Shown: positions 9,601 to 18,284, counted from the first letter of the stretch. The stretch: 64,000 bases of DNA from WTFV01 sp965200895 (GCA_965200895.1 CBDAVM010000001.1:620001-684000), one strand, 5' to 3'. Numbers and translations: made by a program. Notes: generated from the sequence alone by a model not told the origin.

Positions 9601-10976
9601 CGAACCTGGAACTGGGCGGTGAGGTGACGCTGGCCGACGAGCGGATCGCTCTGCGTGCGGACGGAACCGCCAGCCTCGGCATCCTGGAGGGCCTGATTGC
9701 CGACGTGCGGAGCCGCGGGACGATGCGGCTCGCGGTCGCCATCGGCGGCCCGCTCGAGGAACCGATCATCACCGGCGAGGCGCGTGTGACGAACGGCCGC
9801 CTCCGTCACCTCTCCCTGCCCCACGCGCTCGACGCGGTCAACGGCCGGCTGGTCCTGGAGCCCGGCGGGATCCGTTTCGACGAGCTGTCCGCGCAACTGG
9901 GTGGAGGCGAGCTCGGATTCGGCGGCCGGGTGAGTCTGCAGGGATACCGCATCGGCGAGCTCGGTGTGACCGCGGTCGGTCGCGACATCACGCTGCGCTA
10001 TCCCGAAGGGGTCCGCTCGCGGGTCGATGCGGATCTGATCCTGCGCGGCTCGATCGACGCGCCGACGTTGGGAGGGCTCGTGACCGTGCACGACGCGATC
10101 TGGATGGAGCTCTTTCAGGCGGACGGCGGCCTCATCGATCTGCTCGGCGACCAGGCCGCCGCCGACGCGGCGGAGACGACATTGCCCTTGCGATGGGATC
10201 TGCGCATTTCGGCCCCGTCGAGCCTGCGCATCTCGGACAACCGGGCGCAGATCGTCGCCAGCGCCGACCTGACCCTGACCGGCACCTATGAACGCCCGTC
10301 GCTGCTGGGGAACGCCGAGCTCGAGCGGGGGCAGATCCGTTTCCAGGGCAATCGGTACCGCTTGACGCGCGGGAGCGTCGGGTTCACGAACCCCGTGGAG
10401 ATCGAGCCGTTCCTCGACGTCGAGGTCGAAACGGACATCCGCGTACCGGGACAGACGTACCGGGTCACTCTCGGCCTGACCGGTCCCATGGACAGCCTGC
10501 AGCCGCCGAGGCTGGAGTCGGACCCGCCGCTGCGGCAGTTCGAGATCATCGGGCTGCTGCTCGGCGACGTCCGGGACCCGCAGCAGGCCGAGATCCGGAC
10601 CCTGCGGGCGCCCGAGGCGTCGCAGCAGGGCCTGCTGATGCAGGGCATCGGCACCGGATTGCTGAACAACCCGGTGTTCGCTGAAGTGGGGGGCGTGGTG
10701 GAGCGCTCGTTCGGCGTCGACACGTTCGAGATCACCCCGTCACTGGACGATCCGGCGGCGCAGCAGTCGACGCAACTCGTGCCCACGGCGCGCGTGTTGA
10801 TCGGCAAACGCATCTCGGACCGGGCGCATCTGACGTTCTCGCGCGCCGTCAGCGGCAACAACCAGGATCTCATCGTGGTCTTCGAGTACGACGCGACCGA
10901 TCGGCTGTCCTGGGTCCTGTCACAGAACGAAGATCGAACCTACGCGCTCGATGTGCGCGTCCGGCACGCTTTCTGA
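6675..10976 (+). CDS. tamB: TamB-like translocation and assembly module protein (AsmA/DUF490 type)
   Basis: This is a 1433-residue protein with a basic N-terminus, one membrane segment at about 74-95, and a very long periplasmic part of repeated beta strands, as in bridge-like AsmA/TamB proteins. The C-terminal TamB domain is recognisable from about residue 1100, including RQFEIIGLLLGD and a final section rich in alternating strands. TamB proteins span the periplasm and are implicated in outer-membrane protein assembly and lipid transport, usually with an Omp85-family partner. That partner is the next gene: the stop TGA and its ATG overlap as TGATG at 10974-10978, showing translational coupling. 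Confidence 0.88.
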   Translation: MPDELSRPGSVLFVAVPATPQPAAERAVSAPTAEPRRLVAVRAAVHWMRHLRRLGWRPLRWRWMRRMRPGVRRSLVWTTIAAVALIAGSVVSVTTIDLGPSLRAQAERAFADYIDRPVTIGRLGTYLAPGRFLLEDLEIGGLNPGDRPFFQAERLTISTAWGPLLQGEVLVDAVELRGWRMLVEGFADGRQTFPRFVPRADDSERSEATPSPDDAGAAAVDESEPGRRVVTTVQHLHAYDGEFVYEDHGAPWSIRAPNIDLTLGKSTGYGGTASFRRGTLVIGDFEPMTLNMDIDYQLDGGLVNLTHVDLWAADDGFRAAVDGRVDMLNWPESTYNVREMAIDLPAMKDVFFAKDDFTVTGDAAFRGVWHLFEGGRELAGSFSSADATLSGLRFPELDGDLVWTRDRFEITRAHSGFYGGDLDFTYAMQPLGAPEPGVATFRPLVRSARLEPLLDDLDVRGVRPRGRLAGELSLSWPLGRFAERSGGGGVSVTPPRGVVLLPRDAPPARRTGWPHGEQPFRPAAVSWRFPFGGEMQFTFDPDGVDLAPSWFATPLTAMSFQGRTAWGSRSRIPFHVVSADWQESDRVMAAVMTAFGRPTGDLTLEGHGTMTGVMLGALAAPRIEAAFAGDAIQAWNVEWGRGDGDIVVEDGILEVTGARFLQSASSLAVDGRFAIGAGQPGREDINARFAVDGLPAQSIRDAFDLEGYTIDGPTYGQIRLYGAYGAPHGFGRLRLGAGLAYGEPFDEAHADLRFDGGGVLLNGLTVHQGDGEVTGAMYVQWDGTYSVTADARALDLSASRMVERVPVPVTGRIDAAISGAGAFADPRYEIRGAMADVSIAGVPVGQVTGRLDVAAGVMAVEIEAASPDVAVSGSGRIGLVDEAPSRLRFSVTNTRLDPFARALQAGLSEMTSLVASGTVVVDGTLLDVARLGVDVTVDRLALTVFDFELDNDGPVRLSLADNAVHVNRMRLRGEGTNLELGGEVTLADERIALRADGTASLGILEGLIADVRSRGTMRLAVAIGGPLEEPIITGEARVTNGRLRHLSLPHALDAVNGRLVLEPGGIRFDELSAQLGGGELGFGGRVSLQGYRIGELGVTAVGRDITLRYPEGVRSRVDADLILRGSIDAPTLGGLVTVHDAIWMELFQADGGLIDLLGDQAAADAAETTLPLRWDLRISAPSSLRISDNRAQIVASADLTLTGTYERPSLLGNAELERGQIRFQGNRYRLTRGSVGFTNPVEIEPFLDVEVETDIRVPGQTYRVTLGLTGPMDSLQPPRLESDPPLRQFEIIGLLLGDVRDPQQAEIRTLRAPEASQQGLLMQGIGTGLLNNPVFAEVGGVVERSFGVDTFEITPSLDDPAAQQSTQLVPTARVLIGKRISDRAHLTFSRAVSGNNQDLIVVFEYDATDRLSWVLSQNEDRTYALDVRVRHAF

Positions 10977-13924
10977 TGCGCCGGCGGATCCTGCTGCTGC
11001 TCGCCGGCTTCTGTTGGGCGGCCGCTCCCGCGCAGGCCGTGCGCGAGGTGGACCACTTCATCGGCCGGAACATCGTCGCGGTGGAGCTGGCGGCCGATGG
11101 TCGGCCGCTCGACGACCCGGCGACCCGCGAGCTGATAGAAACCCGTGTCGGCGAGCCGCTGTCGATGCGCCGGGTGCGCGAGACGCTGGCGCACCTGTTC
11201 AGTCTCGGTCTGTACCGCGGGGCCGAGGTCGGCGCCAGCGCGAGAGGCGGCGGAGTGGCGCTGCTCTACGGGCTTCAGTCGATCGAGACCATCGACCGGT
11301 TGGAGTTCTCGGGCATCCGCGGCGTCCCGGAAGCGGAGTTGCGCCGCCTCGTCACCCAGCGTCACGGCCTCATGTTCCCGGTCGGCGAACTCACGGCCGT
11401 CACCGACACGATACGCAGTGCATACGGTGAGCGAGGGTTCTTCTCCCCACGCGTCCTGCCCGAGCTCACCGGATCCGTCTCGAGGCGCGTTCTGCGGATA
11501 GCTGTCCAGGCCGGGCCGCGGGCGTTCGTTCGACGGTGGCCGATCACCGGCGAGTCGCCTGCGTTCCACAACGCCATCCGCACTCGACTCGGGCTTCGGG
11601 ACGAGAGAGTGCCGTACGACCTGCCGGCGATCGTGCAACGGATCGGCGACTACGAGGCCGACCTCCGGCGCCGGGGCTACTACGAGGCCCGTCTGTCGCA
11701 CGAGGTCGAGCGGCTGAGCGAGACCGAGGTCGACGTGCGCCTGATCGTTCGCCGCGGCCCGCGAGTCGAGGTGACCTTCGAAGGCGACGAGGTGCCGGAC
11801 GCCCGGTTGGCGGACCTCGTTCTGATCGCCCGCGAAGCGAGCGTCGACGAGGACCTGCTCGAGGACGCGGACCAGCGGATCGCCATGCACCTGCAGGGGC
11901 TGGGGTACCGCGACGCCGCGGTGGCGCACACGCGGGAGGGCGATGCCGATCAACTCTCCATCGTCTTCCGGGTAACGCGTGGCCCGCTGTATCGCGTCGG
12001 CGACGTCGTGGTCCGCGGCAACCAGGCGGTAGCGGACGAGACAATCCGAACCATCGCCGGCGTGGCGGCGGGTGAGCCGCTCGTTCTCCGGGAGATCGAT
12101 GCCGGGCTTGCCGCAATCGAGGAACACTACAACCGCCTCGGTTTCGCCACGGTACGGGCCGTGCACTCCTTCGGCGTCGCCGAGCCCGGCGACGGCGAAG
12201 CGCTGGAGCAGACCGTCGAGATCACGATTGACGAGGGGGTGCGCACCATCGTCGGAACCGTGACGTTCGAAGGCGCGGCGGTCCGCACGGCGGCGGCTCT
12301 GCGGCAGGTGGTCGAGGCCCGCAGCGATGATGCGTACTACGGACCGCAGGTCGAGCGCGATCGCGCCGCTCTGCTGGAGCAGTATCGGAACGACGGCTAC
12401 GAGCAGGCGCGCGTGGCGGTCGATGCACGGTTCGCCGACGACCTGAGTACCGTGGATCTCGTCTTCCGCATCGCCGAGGGCCGGCAGGTGTTCGTCGACC
12501 ACGTGTTGATCGTGGGCAACCGACAGGTCGACGCCGCCACGATTCGGAGCGAGATCACCCTGGTGCCGGGCGAGCCGCTGGGGCTCGACGACGTGGCGGA
12601 GACGCGGCGCCGCCTCAACGCCCTGGGCATGTTTCGGCGGATCGACATCCGCGAGTTCAGTCACGGTCGCCGCGATCGCCGCGACGTGATCATCGAGGTC
12701 GAGGAAGCGCCGTCGACGCGGCTCGCCTACGGCGGCGGTTTCGAGGTGTCGCAGCGGTTGCGGAGAGATGTCAGTGCCGCGGGAAGCCAGGCGGTGGAGC
12801 GGATCGAGTTCGCCCCGCGCGGCTCGTTCGAGATCGGCCGCCGCAACCTGTGGGGCCGGAACCGGTCGTTGGACCTGTTCACGCGCGTCAGCGTCCGGCG
12901 CAAGAACGATCCGCCCCTCCTTGCGCCCGCCGACACCGGCGGTGCGCTCGGCTTCAACGAGTACCGCGTGCTCGCCGCCTATCGCGAGCCGCGGGCGATC
13001 GGTCGTGACTGGGACGTCCTGGTGTCGGGGTTCGTCGAGCAGGCGATCCGTCCCGGGTTCGACCTTTTCAGCCGCGGGGTGACGGCGCAACTGACGCGCT
13101 CGTCGGGGTCCGCGTCCGACACGGCGGTCGGGTACCGGCTCGGCAACAACGACACGTCCAACCGCGAGTTGAACCGCGAGGACGAGAACATCGTCGACCG
13201 TCTGTTCCCCAACGTGCGGCTCTCGTCGTTCACGGCGAGCCAGGTGCTCGACGCACGCGACGATCCGGTCGATCCGTCACGCGGCTGGCTCGTGTCGTTC
13301 GAATCCGAAGTGGCCGCGCGGACCATCGGATCGGAAGTCGGTTTCTCGAAGAGCTTTCTCTCCGGATCCCTGTACCGCCGGGTGCCCGGACTCCCCGGGA
13401 TCGTCATCGCCACCGGCGCGCGGGCGGGTGTCGCCTGGGGCTTTCCGCGGTCACTGGATGCAGTCTCCATACCGCCGGAAGGGCGGCAGCCGGTTACCGG
13501 TTCCCTCGCACTCCCGCTCAGCGAGCGGTTCTTCGCCGGCGGGAACACCACCGTTCGCGGATTCGCCCTGGATCGGCTGGGCCATCCCCGCGCGCAGATC
13601 GGCGGCACGATCGACCAGGACGGCTTTCCGCAGGGCGGCAACGCCATGGTAATCCTGAACAGCGAGCTGCGGGTCCGCGTGACGCCGGCCATCGGCGTGG
13701 TCACGTTTCTCGACGCCGGCAACGTTTATGATCGTGTAGAGCACGTGAGTCTCGGTCGCATCCGGAGCGGCGCCGGGTTCGGGATCCGCTACAACTCGCC
13801 GATTGGGCCGTTGGGGTTCGACATCGGCTTCAAGCTCGGCGAGCGCCATTTCTTCGGTGACGAGACCAACCCGCAACAGGAACAGCTCTGGGCGCTGCAC
13901 TTCAGCTTCGGGCAGGCGTTCTGA
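10976..13924 (+). CDS. BamA/TamA-family outer membrane protein (POTRA repeats plus Omp85 barrel)
   Basis: This is a 982-residue protein with a signal peptide (MRRRILLLLAGF...AQA, cleavage near 21). Several POTRA domains occupy about residues 25-600; repeated I-x-V-x-G-N/E strands followed by helices suggest at least five. A C-terminal beta-barrel ends in phenylalanine (FGQAF), the outer-membrane targeting signal. The conserved Omp85 loop is visible as GGNTTVRGF. The number of POTRAs is more like BamA than three-POTRA TamA, but linkage to tamB argues for a TamA-like role; I leave the symbol empty. It overlaps tamB by one base and is followed at once by a SurA-N-like gene. Confidence 0.9.
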   Translation: MRRRILLLLAGFCWAAAPAQAVREVDHFIGRNIVAVELAADGRPLDDPATRELIETRVGEPLSMRRVRETLAHLFSLGLYRGAEVGASARGGGVALLYGLQSIETIDRLEFSGIRGVPEAELRRLVTQRHGLMFPVGELTAVTDTIRSAYGERGFFSPRVLPELTGSVSRRVLRIAVQAGPRAFVRRWPITGESPAFHNAIRTRLGLRDERVPYDLPAIVQRIGDYEADLRRRGYYEARLSHEVERLSETEVDVRLIVRRGPRVEVTFEGDEVPDARLADLVLIAREASVDEDLLEDADQRIAMHLQGLGYRDAAVAHTREGDADQLSIVFRVTRGPLYRVGDVVVRGNQAVADETIRTIAGVAAGEPLVLREIDAGLAAIEEHYNRLGFATVRAVHSFGVAEPGDGEALEQTVEITIDEGVRTIVGTVTFEGAAVRTAAALRQVVEARSDDAYYGPQVERDRAALLEQYRNDGYEQARVAVDARFADDLSTVDLVFRIAEGRQVFVDHVLIVGNRQVDAATIRSEITLVPGEPLGLDDVAETRRRLNALGMFRRIDIREFSHGRRDRRDVIIEVEEAPSTRLAYGGGFEVSQRLRRDVSAAGSQAVERIEFAPRGSFEIGRRNLWGRNRSLDLFTRVSVRRKNDPPLLAPADTGGALGFNEYRVLAAYREPRAIGRDWDVLVSGFVEQAIRPGFDLFSRGVTAQLTRSSGSASDTAVGYRLGNNDTSNRELNREDENIVDRLFPNVRLSSFTASQVLDARDDPVDPSRGWLVSFESEVAARTIGSEVGFSKSFLSGSLYRRVPGLPGIVIATGARAGVAWGFPRSLDAVSIPPEGRQPVTGSLALPLSERFFAGGNTTVRGFALDRLGHPRAQIGGTIDQDGFPQGGNAMVILNSELRVRVTPAIGVVTFLDAGNVYDRVEHVSLGRIRSGAGFGIRYNSPIGPLGFDIGFKLGERHFFGDETNPQQEQLWALHFSFGQAF

Positions 13925-13946
13925 CCGCCGCGCCATCCACCTCTTC

Positions 13947-14441
13947 GTGTGCCTGCTCGCGATCGCGGTCTGGCTGTCGGGGGGACACGCGCAGATTCTC
14001 GACCGGGTGCTCGCGATGGTGTCCGGCCAGGTCATTCTCGCGTCGGACGTGCGGGCGTTCCTCGATCTCGGGTTGTACGAGCACGGCCTGTGGCAGATCC
14101 GGGAACAGGATTCCGCGGGGCGCGAGGCCGCCGCTCTGAACCGGCTGATCGAACGCCAGCTCGCGCTCGACGAGGTCAATCGGTTCCGGCAGGCGTTGCC
14201 GTCGCCCTCTCGCGTCGAGCGCGGTCTGGTCGCGGTGCGGGCGCGTTTCGCCGATGAGGACGCGTTCGCCGCGGTGCTCGCGGCGGTCGGACTCGAGCTG
14301 GAGGATCTGCGGCAGATCCTGCGGGACGATATCCGGATCGAGGCCTATATCGCCGAACGCCTGGGCGGTCGCGCGGAAGTCGTCGACGACTGGCTCTCCG
14401 GCCTGTTGCGGCGCGCTGACATCCTGCGGGTCGACCGTTGA
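13947..14441 (+). CDS. Short SurA N-terminal-like periplasmic protein
   Basis: The frame encodes about 164 residues from GTG 13947. A hydrophobic leader ending GGHAQ is followed by ILDRVLAMVSGQVILASDV, which resembles the start of SurA/PpiD-type chaperones. Long helices with a conserved LIERQLALDEV region come next. No parvulin peptidyl-prolyl isomerase domain is present: the protein stops where that domain would begin. It probably binds unfolded outer-membrane proteins for the BamA-like protein encoded just upstream (22 bp away). The start is uncertain. GTG 13857 in frame would overlap the barrel gene and add positively charged residues. No good ribosome-binding site is visible for either. 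Confidence 0.72.
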   Translation: MCLLAIAVWLSGGHAQILDRVLAMVSGQVILASDVRAFLDLGLYEHGLWQIREQDSAGREAAALNRLIERQLALDEVNRFRQALPSPSRVERGLVAVRARFADEDAFAAVLAAVGLELEDLRQILRDDIRIEAYIAERLGGRAEVVDDWLSGLLRRADILRVDR

Positions 14442-14453
14442 GTGGTTTCCCGG

Positions 14454-15236
14454 TCAGGGCTGCGCCCCGCCGACCGCCAGCGCTATCTGCGTGAGGTTGA
14501 AACCGGTGTGGCTCACCATGGCTGCGACCGCGCTGCCGCGGGTGAGGTAGAGCGCACCCCACAGGGCGCCGAGCGCACCGGTGATGATGACCGTATCCCA
14601 CCCCTGGATGGCGTGACCGAGACCGAAAGCGATGCTGAAGACGACGAGACCGAGCCAGCCGCCGCCGAGGTGCTGATCGAAGCGCCGCAGGATGAAGGCG
14701 CGCTGCAGTTCCTCCCGGAGCCCGCCGGCCAGAACGACCACGAATGCGAACAGCAGTGCGCGCCCCGGCGTCCCCAGCATGGCCTGGAACGGGTTGTCGG
14801 GCACGTTGCGCAAGCCCGGCGCCAGCCACCCGATGAGCAGGAGGCCCGCCATGGCTGCCACGACGATCGGCGGCGTGAGAAGTATGCCGAGCACCGCCTC
14901 GCGTTCCGGCGGACGAGCGCCGAGCACCAGCTCGCCGACCGTTTCGCTCCGCGCGTGAAGGAAGGTCGCCACGAGGCCGAGCACGACAAGGACATCCAGC
15001 AGCGTGAGGGTGACGATGAAGCCGAACGACGGCTCGTCGGTCGGTGCGATCGCCGCGAACCCGGCCGCCGCCAGCAGGGAGGAAAGGACGAGCTGGGTCG
15101 GGAATCCCGAGCAGAGAACCACCTCGACGAGCGACGGCACGACGCGGCCGGGGGCCGGCACCGAATCCGCCGGCGGATCGGTTTCCGATCCCACGGTCGG
15201 CTGAGCGAGGTCGGGGTCCTGCGCCGGATGGACCAT
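14454..15236 (-). CDS. CPBP family intramembrane metalloprotease (CAAX/Abi type)
   Basis: This is a 260-residue polytopic membrane protein. All family motifs are present: EE at 175-176 with R179 (LREELQRAF), H208 in FGLGH, and H243/N247 in SHTGFNLTQ. About seven hydrophobic segments lie between residues 40 and 258. Related proteins cleave prenylated or other membrane substrates, or work in bacteriocin self-immunity; no substrate is evident here. It is convergent with the SurA-N-like gene (12-bp gap) and divergent from nrdJ. An extended -10 sits only six bases before its ATG, so the transcript is probably leaderless. Confidence 0.87.
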   Translation of the reverse strand: MVHPAQDPDLAQPTVGSETDPPADSVPAPGRVVPSLVEVVLCSGFPTQLVLSSLLAAAGFAAIAPTDEPSFGFIVTLTLLDVLVVLGLVATFLHARSETVGELVLGARPPEREAVLGILLTPPIVVAAMAGLLLIGWLAPGLRNVPDNPFQAMLGTPGRALLFAFVVVLAGGLREELQRAFILRRFDQHLGGGWLGLVVFSIAFGLGHAIQGWDTVIITGALGALWGALYLTRGSAVAAMVSHTGFNLTQIALAVGGAQP

Positions 15237-15242
15237 GTGGCC

Positions 15243-15251
15243 ACTCTAGCA
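15243..15251 (-). promoter_or_regulatory. Extended -10 promoter of the CPBP protease gene
   Basis: On the minus strand the sequence reads TGCTAGAGT, an extended -10, followed by GGCCAC and then the ATG at 15236. The expected start of transcription therefore falls on or next to the A of the ATG. No good -35 hexamer is seen 17 bases upstream. Confidence 0.5.
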
Positions 15252-15263
15252 TCCATCGCCAAC

Positions 15264-15283
15264 TTTTCCACGTGTTTTCCACA
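15264..15283 (+). promoter_or_regulatory. Tandem DnaA-box-like sites upstream of nrdJ
   Basis: TTTTCCACG (15264-15272) and TTTTCCACA (15275-15283) form a direct repeat of 11 bp. The second fits the relaxed DnaA-box consensus TTWTNCACA exactly and the first misses it at the last base. They lie in the 258-bp region between the divergent CPBP and nrdJ genes. Confidence 0.4.
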
Positions 15284-15321
15284 TGTTCCCAACATCTTGT
15301 TACTGGCTGGTCTACCTGCCC

Positions 15322-15334
15322 CTACATGATGTAG
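15322..15334. promoter_or_regulatory. Palindrome in the nrdJ leader, candidate operator
   Basis: CTACAT-G-ATGTAG is a perfect 13-bp dyad about 160 bp before the nrdJ start and just downstream of a TTGTTA element at 15297-15302. It could be an operator for a dimeric repressor. Its spacing does not match the NrdR box well. Confidence 0.4.
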
Positions 15335-15494
15335 ACTGTTGCCGCCGATCGTCACGACTGGCGCAGCGCTCCGGCGGTGTGCGCCGCGCGCGTCGCCGGA
15401 GCCGGGCGCCGTACCGTAATCGACGCAATCGACCGAATGTTCCACGCCGTGTTCGGTCCTCGAGGGGCCGGCCGGTGGCGGGCAAGGAGGGGCG

Positions 15495-18284
15495 ATGTCA
15501 GCAGGCGCTGCTCAGGAGTCCGCGGCACGGATGACGCCAGCGGTCATGGAACCGACCGGTTCGACGGGGCCGGGACTCGAGTTCCCCCGCGTGTTCAGCC
15601 GCACCGGCATCGATCCGTTCGACGAGATCGAATGGGAGACGCGGTCGGCGGTGATCACCAACGAGCGCGGCGAGGTCGTCTTCGAGCAGCACCATGTGGA
15701 GGTTCCGGCGTTCTGGTCCCAGCAGGCGACCAACATCGTCGTCTCCAAGTACTTCCGCGGTCAACTCGGCGCGCCGCATCGGGAGACGAGTGTCCGGCAA
15801 CTGATCGGCCGGGTGGTGGACACGATCACGGGGTGGGCCGGCAGGCAGGGCTACTTCGCCTCGACGGACGACCTCCAGGCGTTCGGCGGCGACCTGAAGT
15901 TCCTGCTGGTGCGGCAGAAGGCGGCATTCAACAGCCCGGTCTGGTTCAACTGCGGTTTCGAGAAGGCGCCGCAGTGCTCGGCCTGCTTCATCAACTCGGT
16001 CGAGGACACGATGGAGTCCATCCTCACGCTCGCCAGGACCGAGGGGATGCTGTTCAAGTTCGGGTCGGGCGCCGGCACGAACCTTTCGCCGATCCGCTCG
16101 TCGCGTGAACTGCTCGCCGGCGGGGGAACCGCGTCGGGTCCCGTGTCGTTCATGAAGGGCTACGACGCGTTCGCCGGGGTCATCAAGTCGGGCGGCAAGA
16201 CGCGGCGGGCGGCCAAGATGGTCATCCTCAACGCCGATCACCCCGACGTGATGGAGTTCATCAACTGCAAGATCGAAGAGGAGCGCAAGGCGTGGGCCCT
16301 GATCGACGCCGGCTACGACGGCTCGTTCACCGGCACCGCCTACAACTCCGTGTTCTTCCAGAACTCGAACAACAGCCTGCGCGTCCCGGACGAGTTCATG
16401 CGAGCCGTGCTCGACGACGGCGAGTGGAAAACTCGCGCCGTGACCGACGGCCGCATCGTCGACACCCGTCAGGCGCGCGACCTGATGCGGGCGGTGGCCG
16501 AGGGAACGCACGTCTGCGGCGATCCCGGCATGCAGTTCGACACGACCGTCAACGACTGGCATACCTGTCCGAACACGGCCCGGATCAACGCCTCGAATCC
16601 CTGTTCGGAGTACATGTTCCTGGACGACTCGGCCTGCAACCTCGCATCGCTCAACCTGATGCAGTTCCTCAAGCCGGACGCGCCGGGCGAGTTCGACGTG
16701 GAAGCGTTCCGCGCGGCGGTGCGGACGTTGATCACCGCGCAGGAGATCATGGTCGGCAACGCCAGCTACCCGACGCCCGCGATTGAACGGAACAGCTACG
16801 ATTTTCGGCCTCTCGGCCTCGGCTATGCCAACCTCGGGGCGTTGCTCATGTCGCGCGGCGTACCCTACGACAGCGAAGAGGGTCGCGACTACGCAGCGGC
16901 CATCACCGCACTGATGACCGGCGAGGCGTACTCGCAGTCGGCCCGGATCGCGCGCGACTGCGGCGGTCCGTTCACCGGCTACCCGAAGAACGAGCAGCCG
17001 TTCCTGCGGGTCATGCGGAAGCACCGTGACGCGATGAGAGGCATTGCCCGTGCCCATGTACCGGAAGACCTGCACGAGGCGGCGGCGGAATCGTGGAACG
17101 AAGTCGTCGAGCTCGGCGAGAAGCACGGATTCCGCAACGCGCAGGCCACCGTCCTGGCGCCGACCGGCACGATCGGCTTCATGATGGACTGTGACACGAC
17201 CGGCGTGGAACCGGACATCGCGCTCGTGAAGTACAAGCGGCTCGTCGGCGGCGGCCTGATGCAGATCGTCAACCACACCGTGCCGGTCGCACTGGCGCGC
17301 CTCGGGTACCCGGACGACCAGATCAACAGCATCGTGCAGTACGTCGACGAGCACGACACCATCGAGGACGCACCGCATCTCGACAAGGCTCATCTGCCGG
17401 TGTTCGACTGCGCTTTCAAGCCGGCCAAGGGCTCCCGGTTCATTCACTACACGGGCCACCTGAAGATGATCGGCGCGGTGCAGCCGTTCATCTCCGGCGC
17501 CATCTCGAAGACGATCAACGTTCCCAGCGAGGCGACGGTCGAGGATATCGAGCGGGCGTACCTCGACGCCTGGCGGCTCGGCACGAAGGCGGTCTCGATT
17601 TATCGCGATGGCAGCAAGCGGACACAGCCACTCAACACGGCCAGGCAAACAGGGAAAGAGGCCGTGGCTGCGGTCGGCGACCAGCCGGTGCGCCGCAAGT
17701 TGCCGGACGAGCGCAATGCAATCACCCACAAGTTCGACATCGCCGGGCACGAGGGCTACATCACGGTAGGCCTGTTCGACGACGGTTCGCCGGGAGAGAT
17801 CTTCCTCGTGATGGCCAAGGAGGGATCGACCATCTCCGGCTTCGCCGACGCGTTCGCGCAGGCCGTCTCCTACTCGCTGCAGTACGGCGTGCCGCTGCAG
17901 GTCCTGGTCGACAAGTTCAGCCACGTGCGCTTCGAGCCGGCCGGGCTGACGAAGAACCCCGACGTGCGGGTCGCCAAGTCGATCGTCGACTACGTCTTCC
18001 GCTGGCTGGCGACGAAGTTCCTCTCGCCCGAGGCGCAGTTCCACGCGGGGGTCAACGTCGGCGACGAGGACGCGGCCGAGACCGGGGAGCAGTTGACCTT
18101 CGGCGAGGCAATCCCGACGGACGCTCTCGCGCCGGCGGCCGGGCGCAACGGCTCGCAGGCCGCGCCGTACGCCATCCAGAACGACGAGGACGCGCCGCCG
18201 TGCTCGACCTGCGGCGCCATCATGATCCGCAACGGCGCCTGCTACAAGTGCGTCAACTGCGGCGCCACGAGCGGCTGCGCGTAA
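15495..18284 (+). CDS. nrdJ: Vitamin B12-dependent (class II) ribonucleoside-diphosphate reductase
   Basis: This is a 929-residue single-chain reductase. The active-site thiol region FNCGFE has C153. The catalytic loop NPCSEY lies at 368-373, and the GTG-type APTGTIGFM loop is intact. The C-terminus carries a cysteine-rich tail with C903, C906, C916, C919, C922 and C928, as in the zinc-ribbon or thiol-shuttle tails of adenosylcobalamin-dependent enzymes. It makes deoxyribonucleotides without oxygen dependence. ATG 15495 has AAGGAGG four bases upstream. The long leader carries DnaA-like boxes and a palindrome; no cobalamin riboswitch was recognised. Confidence 0.95.
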   Translation: MSAGAAQESAARMTPAVMEPTGSTGPGLEFPRVFSRTGIDPFDEIEWETRSAVITNERGEVVFEQHHVEVPAFWSQQATNIVVSKYFRGQLGAPHRETSVRQLIGRVVDTITGWAGRQGYFASTDDLQAFGGDLKFLLVRQKAAFNSPVWFNCGFEKAPQCSACFINSVEDTMESILTLARTEGMLFKFGSGAGTNLSPIRSSRELLAGGGTASGPVSFMKGYDAFAGVIKSGGKTRRAAKMVILNADHPDVMEFINCKIEEERKAWALIDAGYDGSFTGTAYNSVFFQNSNNSLRVPDEFMRAVLDDGEWKTRAVTDGRIVDTRQARDLMRAVAEGTHVCGDPGMQFDTTVNDWHTCPNTARINASNPCSEYMFLDDSACNLASLNLMQFLKPDAPGEFDVEAFRAAVRTLITAQEIMVGNASYPTPAIERNSYDFRPLGLGYANLGALLMSRGVPYDSEEGRDYAAAITALMTGEAYSQSARIARDCGGPFTGYPKNEQPFLRVMRKHRDAMRGIARAHVPEDLHEAAAESWNEVVELGEKHGFRNAQATVLAPTGTIGFMMDCDTTGVEPDIALVKYKRLVGGGLMQIVNHTVPVALARLGYPDDQINSIVQYVDEHDTIEDAPHLDKAHLPVFDCAFKPAKGSRFIHYTGHLKMIGAVQPFISGAISKTINVPSEATVEDIERAYLDAWRLGTKAVSIYRDGSKRTQPLNTARQTGKEAVAAVGDQPVRRKLPDERNAITHKFDIAGHEGYITVGLFDDGSPGEIFLVMAKEGSTISGFADAFAQAVSYSLQYGVPLQVLVDKFSHVRFEPAGLTKNPDVRVAKSIVDYVFRWLATKFLSPEAQFHAGVNVGDEDAAETGEQLTFGEAIPTDALAPAAGRNGSQAAPYAIQNDEDAPPCSTCGAIMIRNGACYKCVNCGATSGCA

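Noticed and set aside
2831..10091. Very long antisense frames (1376 codons at 2831-6961 and 1346 codons at 6051-10091, minus strand)
   Set aside because: They mirror the third-codon GC bias of the carboxylase and tamB genes on the plus strand, are rich in Arg/Asp/His/Val as shadow frames are, and match no family.
15322..15334. NrdR box
   Set aside because: The dyad CTACAT-G-ATGTAG has odd spacing and lacks the A/T centre of the NrdR consensus, and there is no second box one to three turns away.
15237..15494. Cobalamin riboswitch in the nrdJ leader
   Set aside because: I looked for the conserved B12-box and multi-stem layout because the enzyme is B12-dependent, but saw nothing matching it in 258 bp.
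15498..18044. 848-codon minus-strand frame opposite nrdJ
   Set aside because: nrdJ on the plus strand is complete with all catalytic motifs; the antisense frame has shadow composition only.
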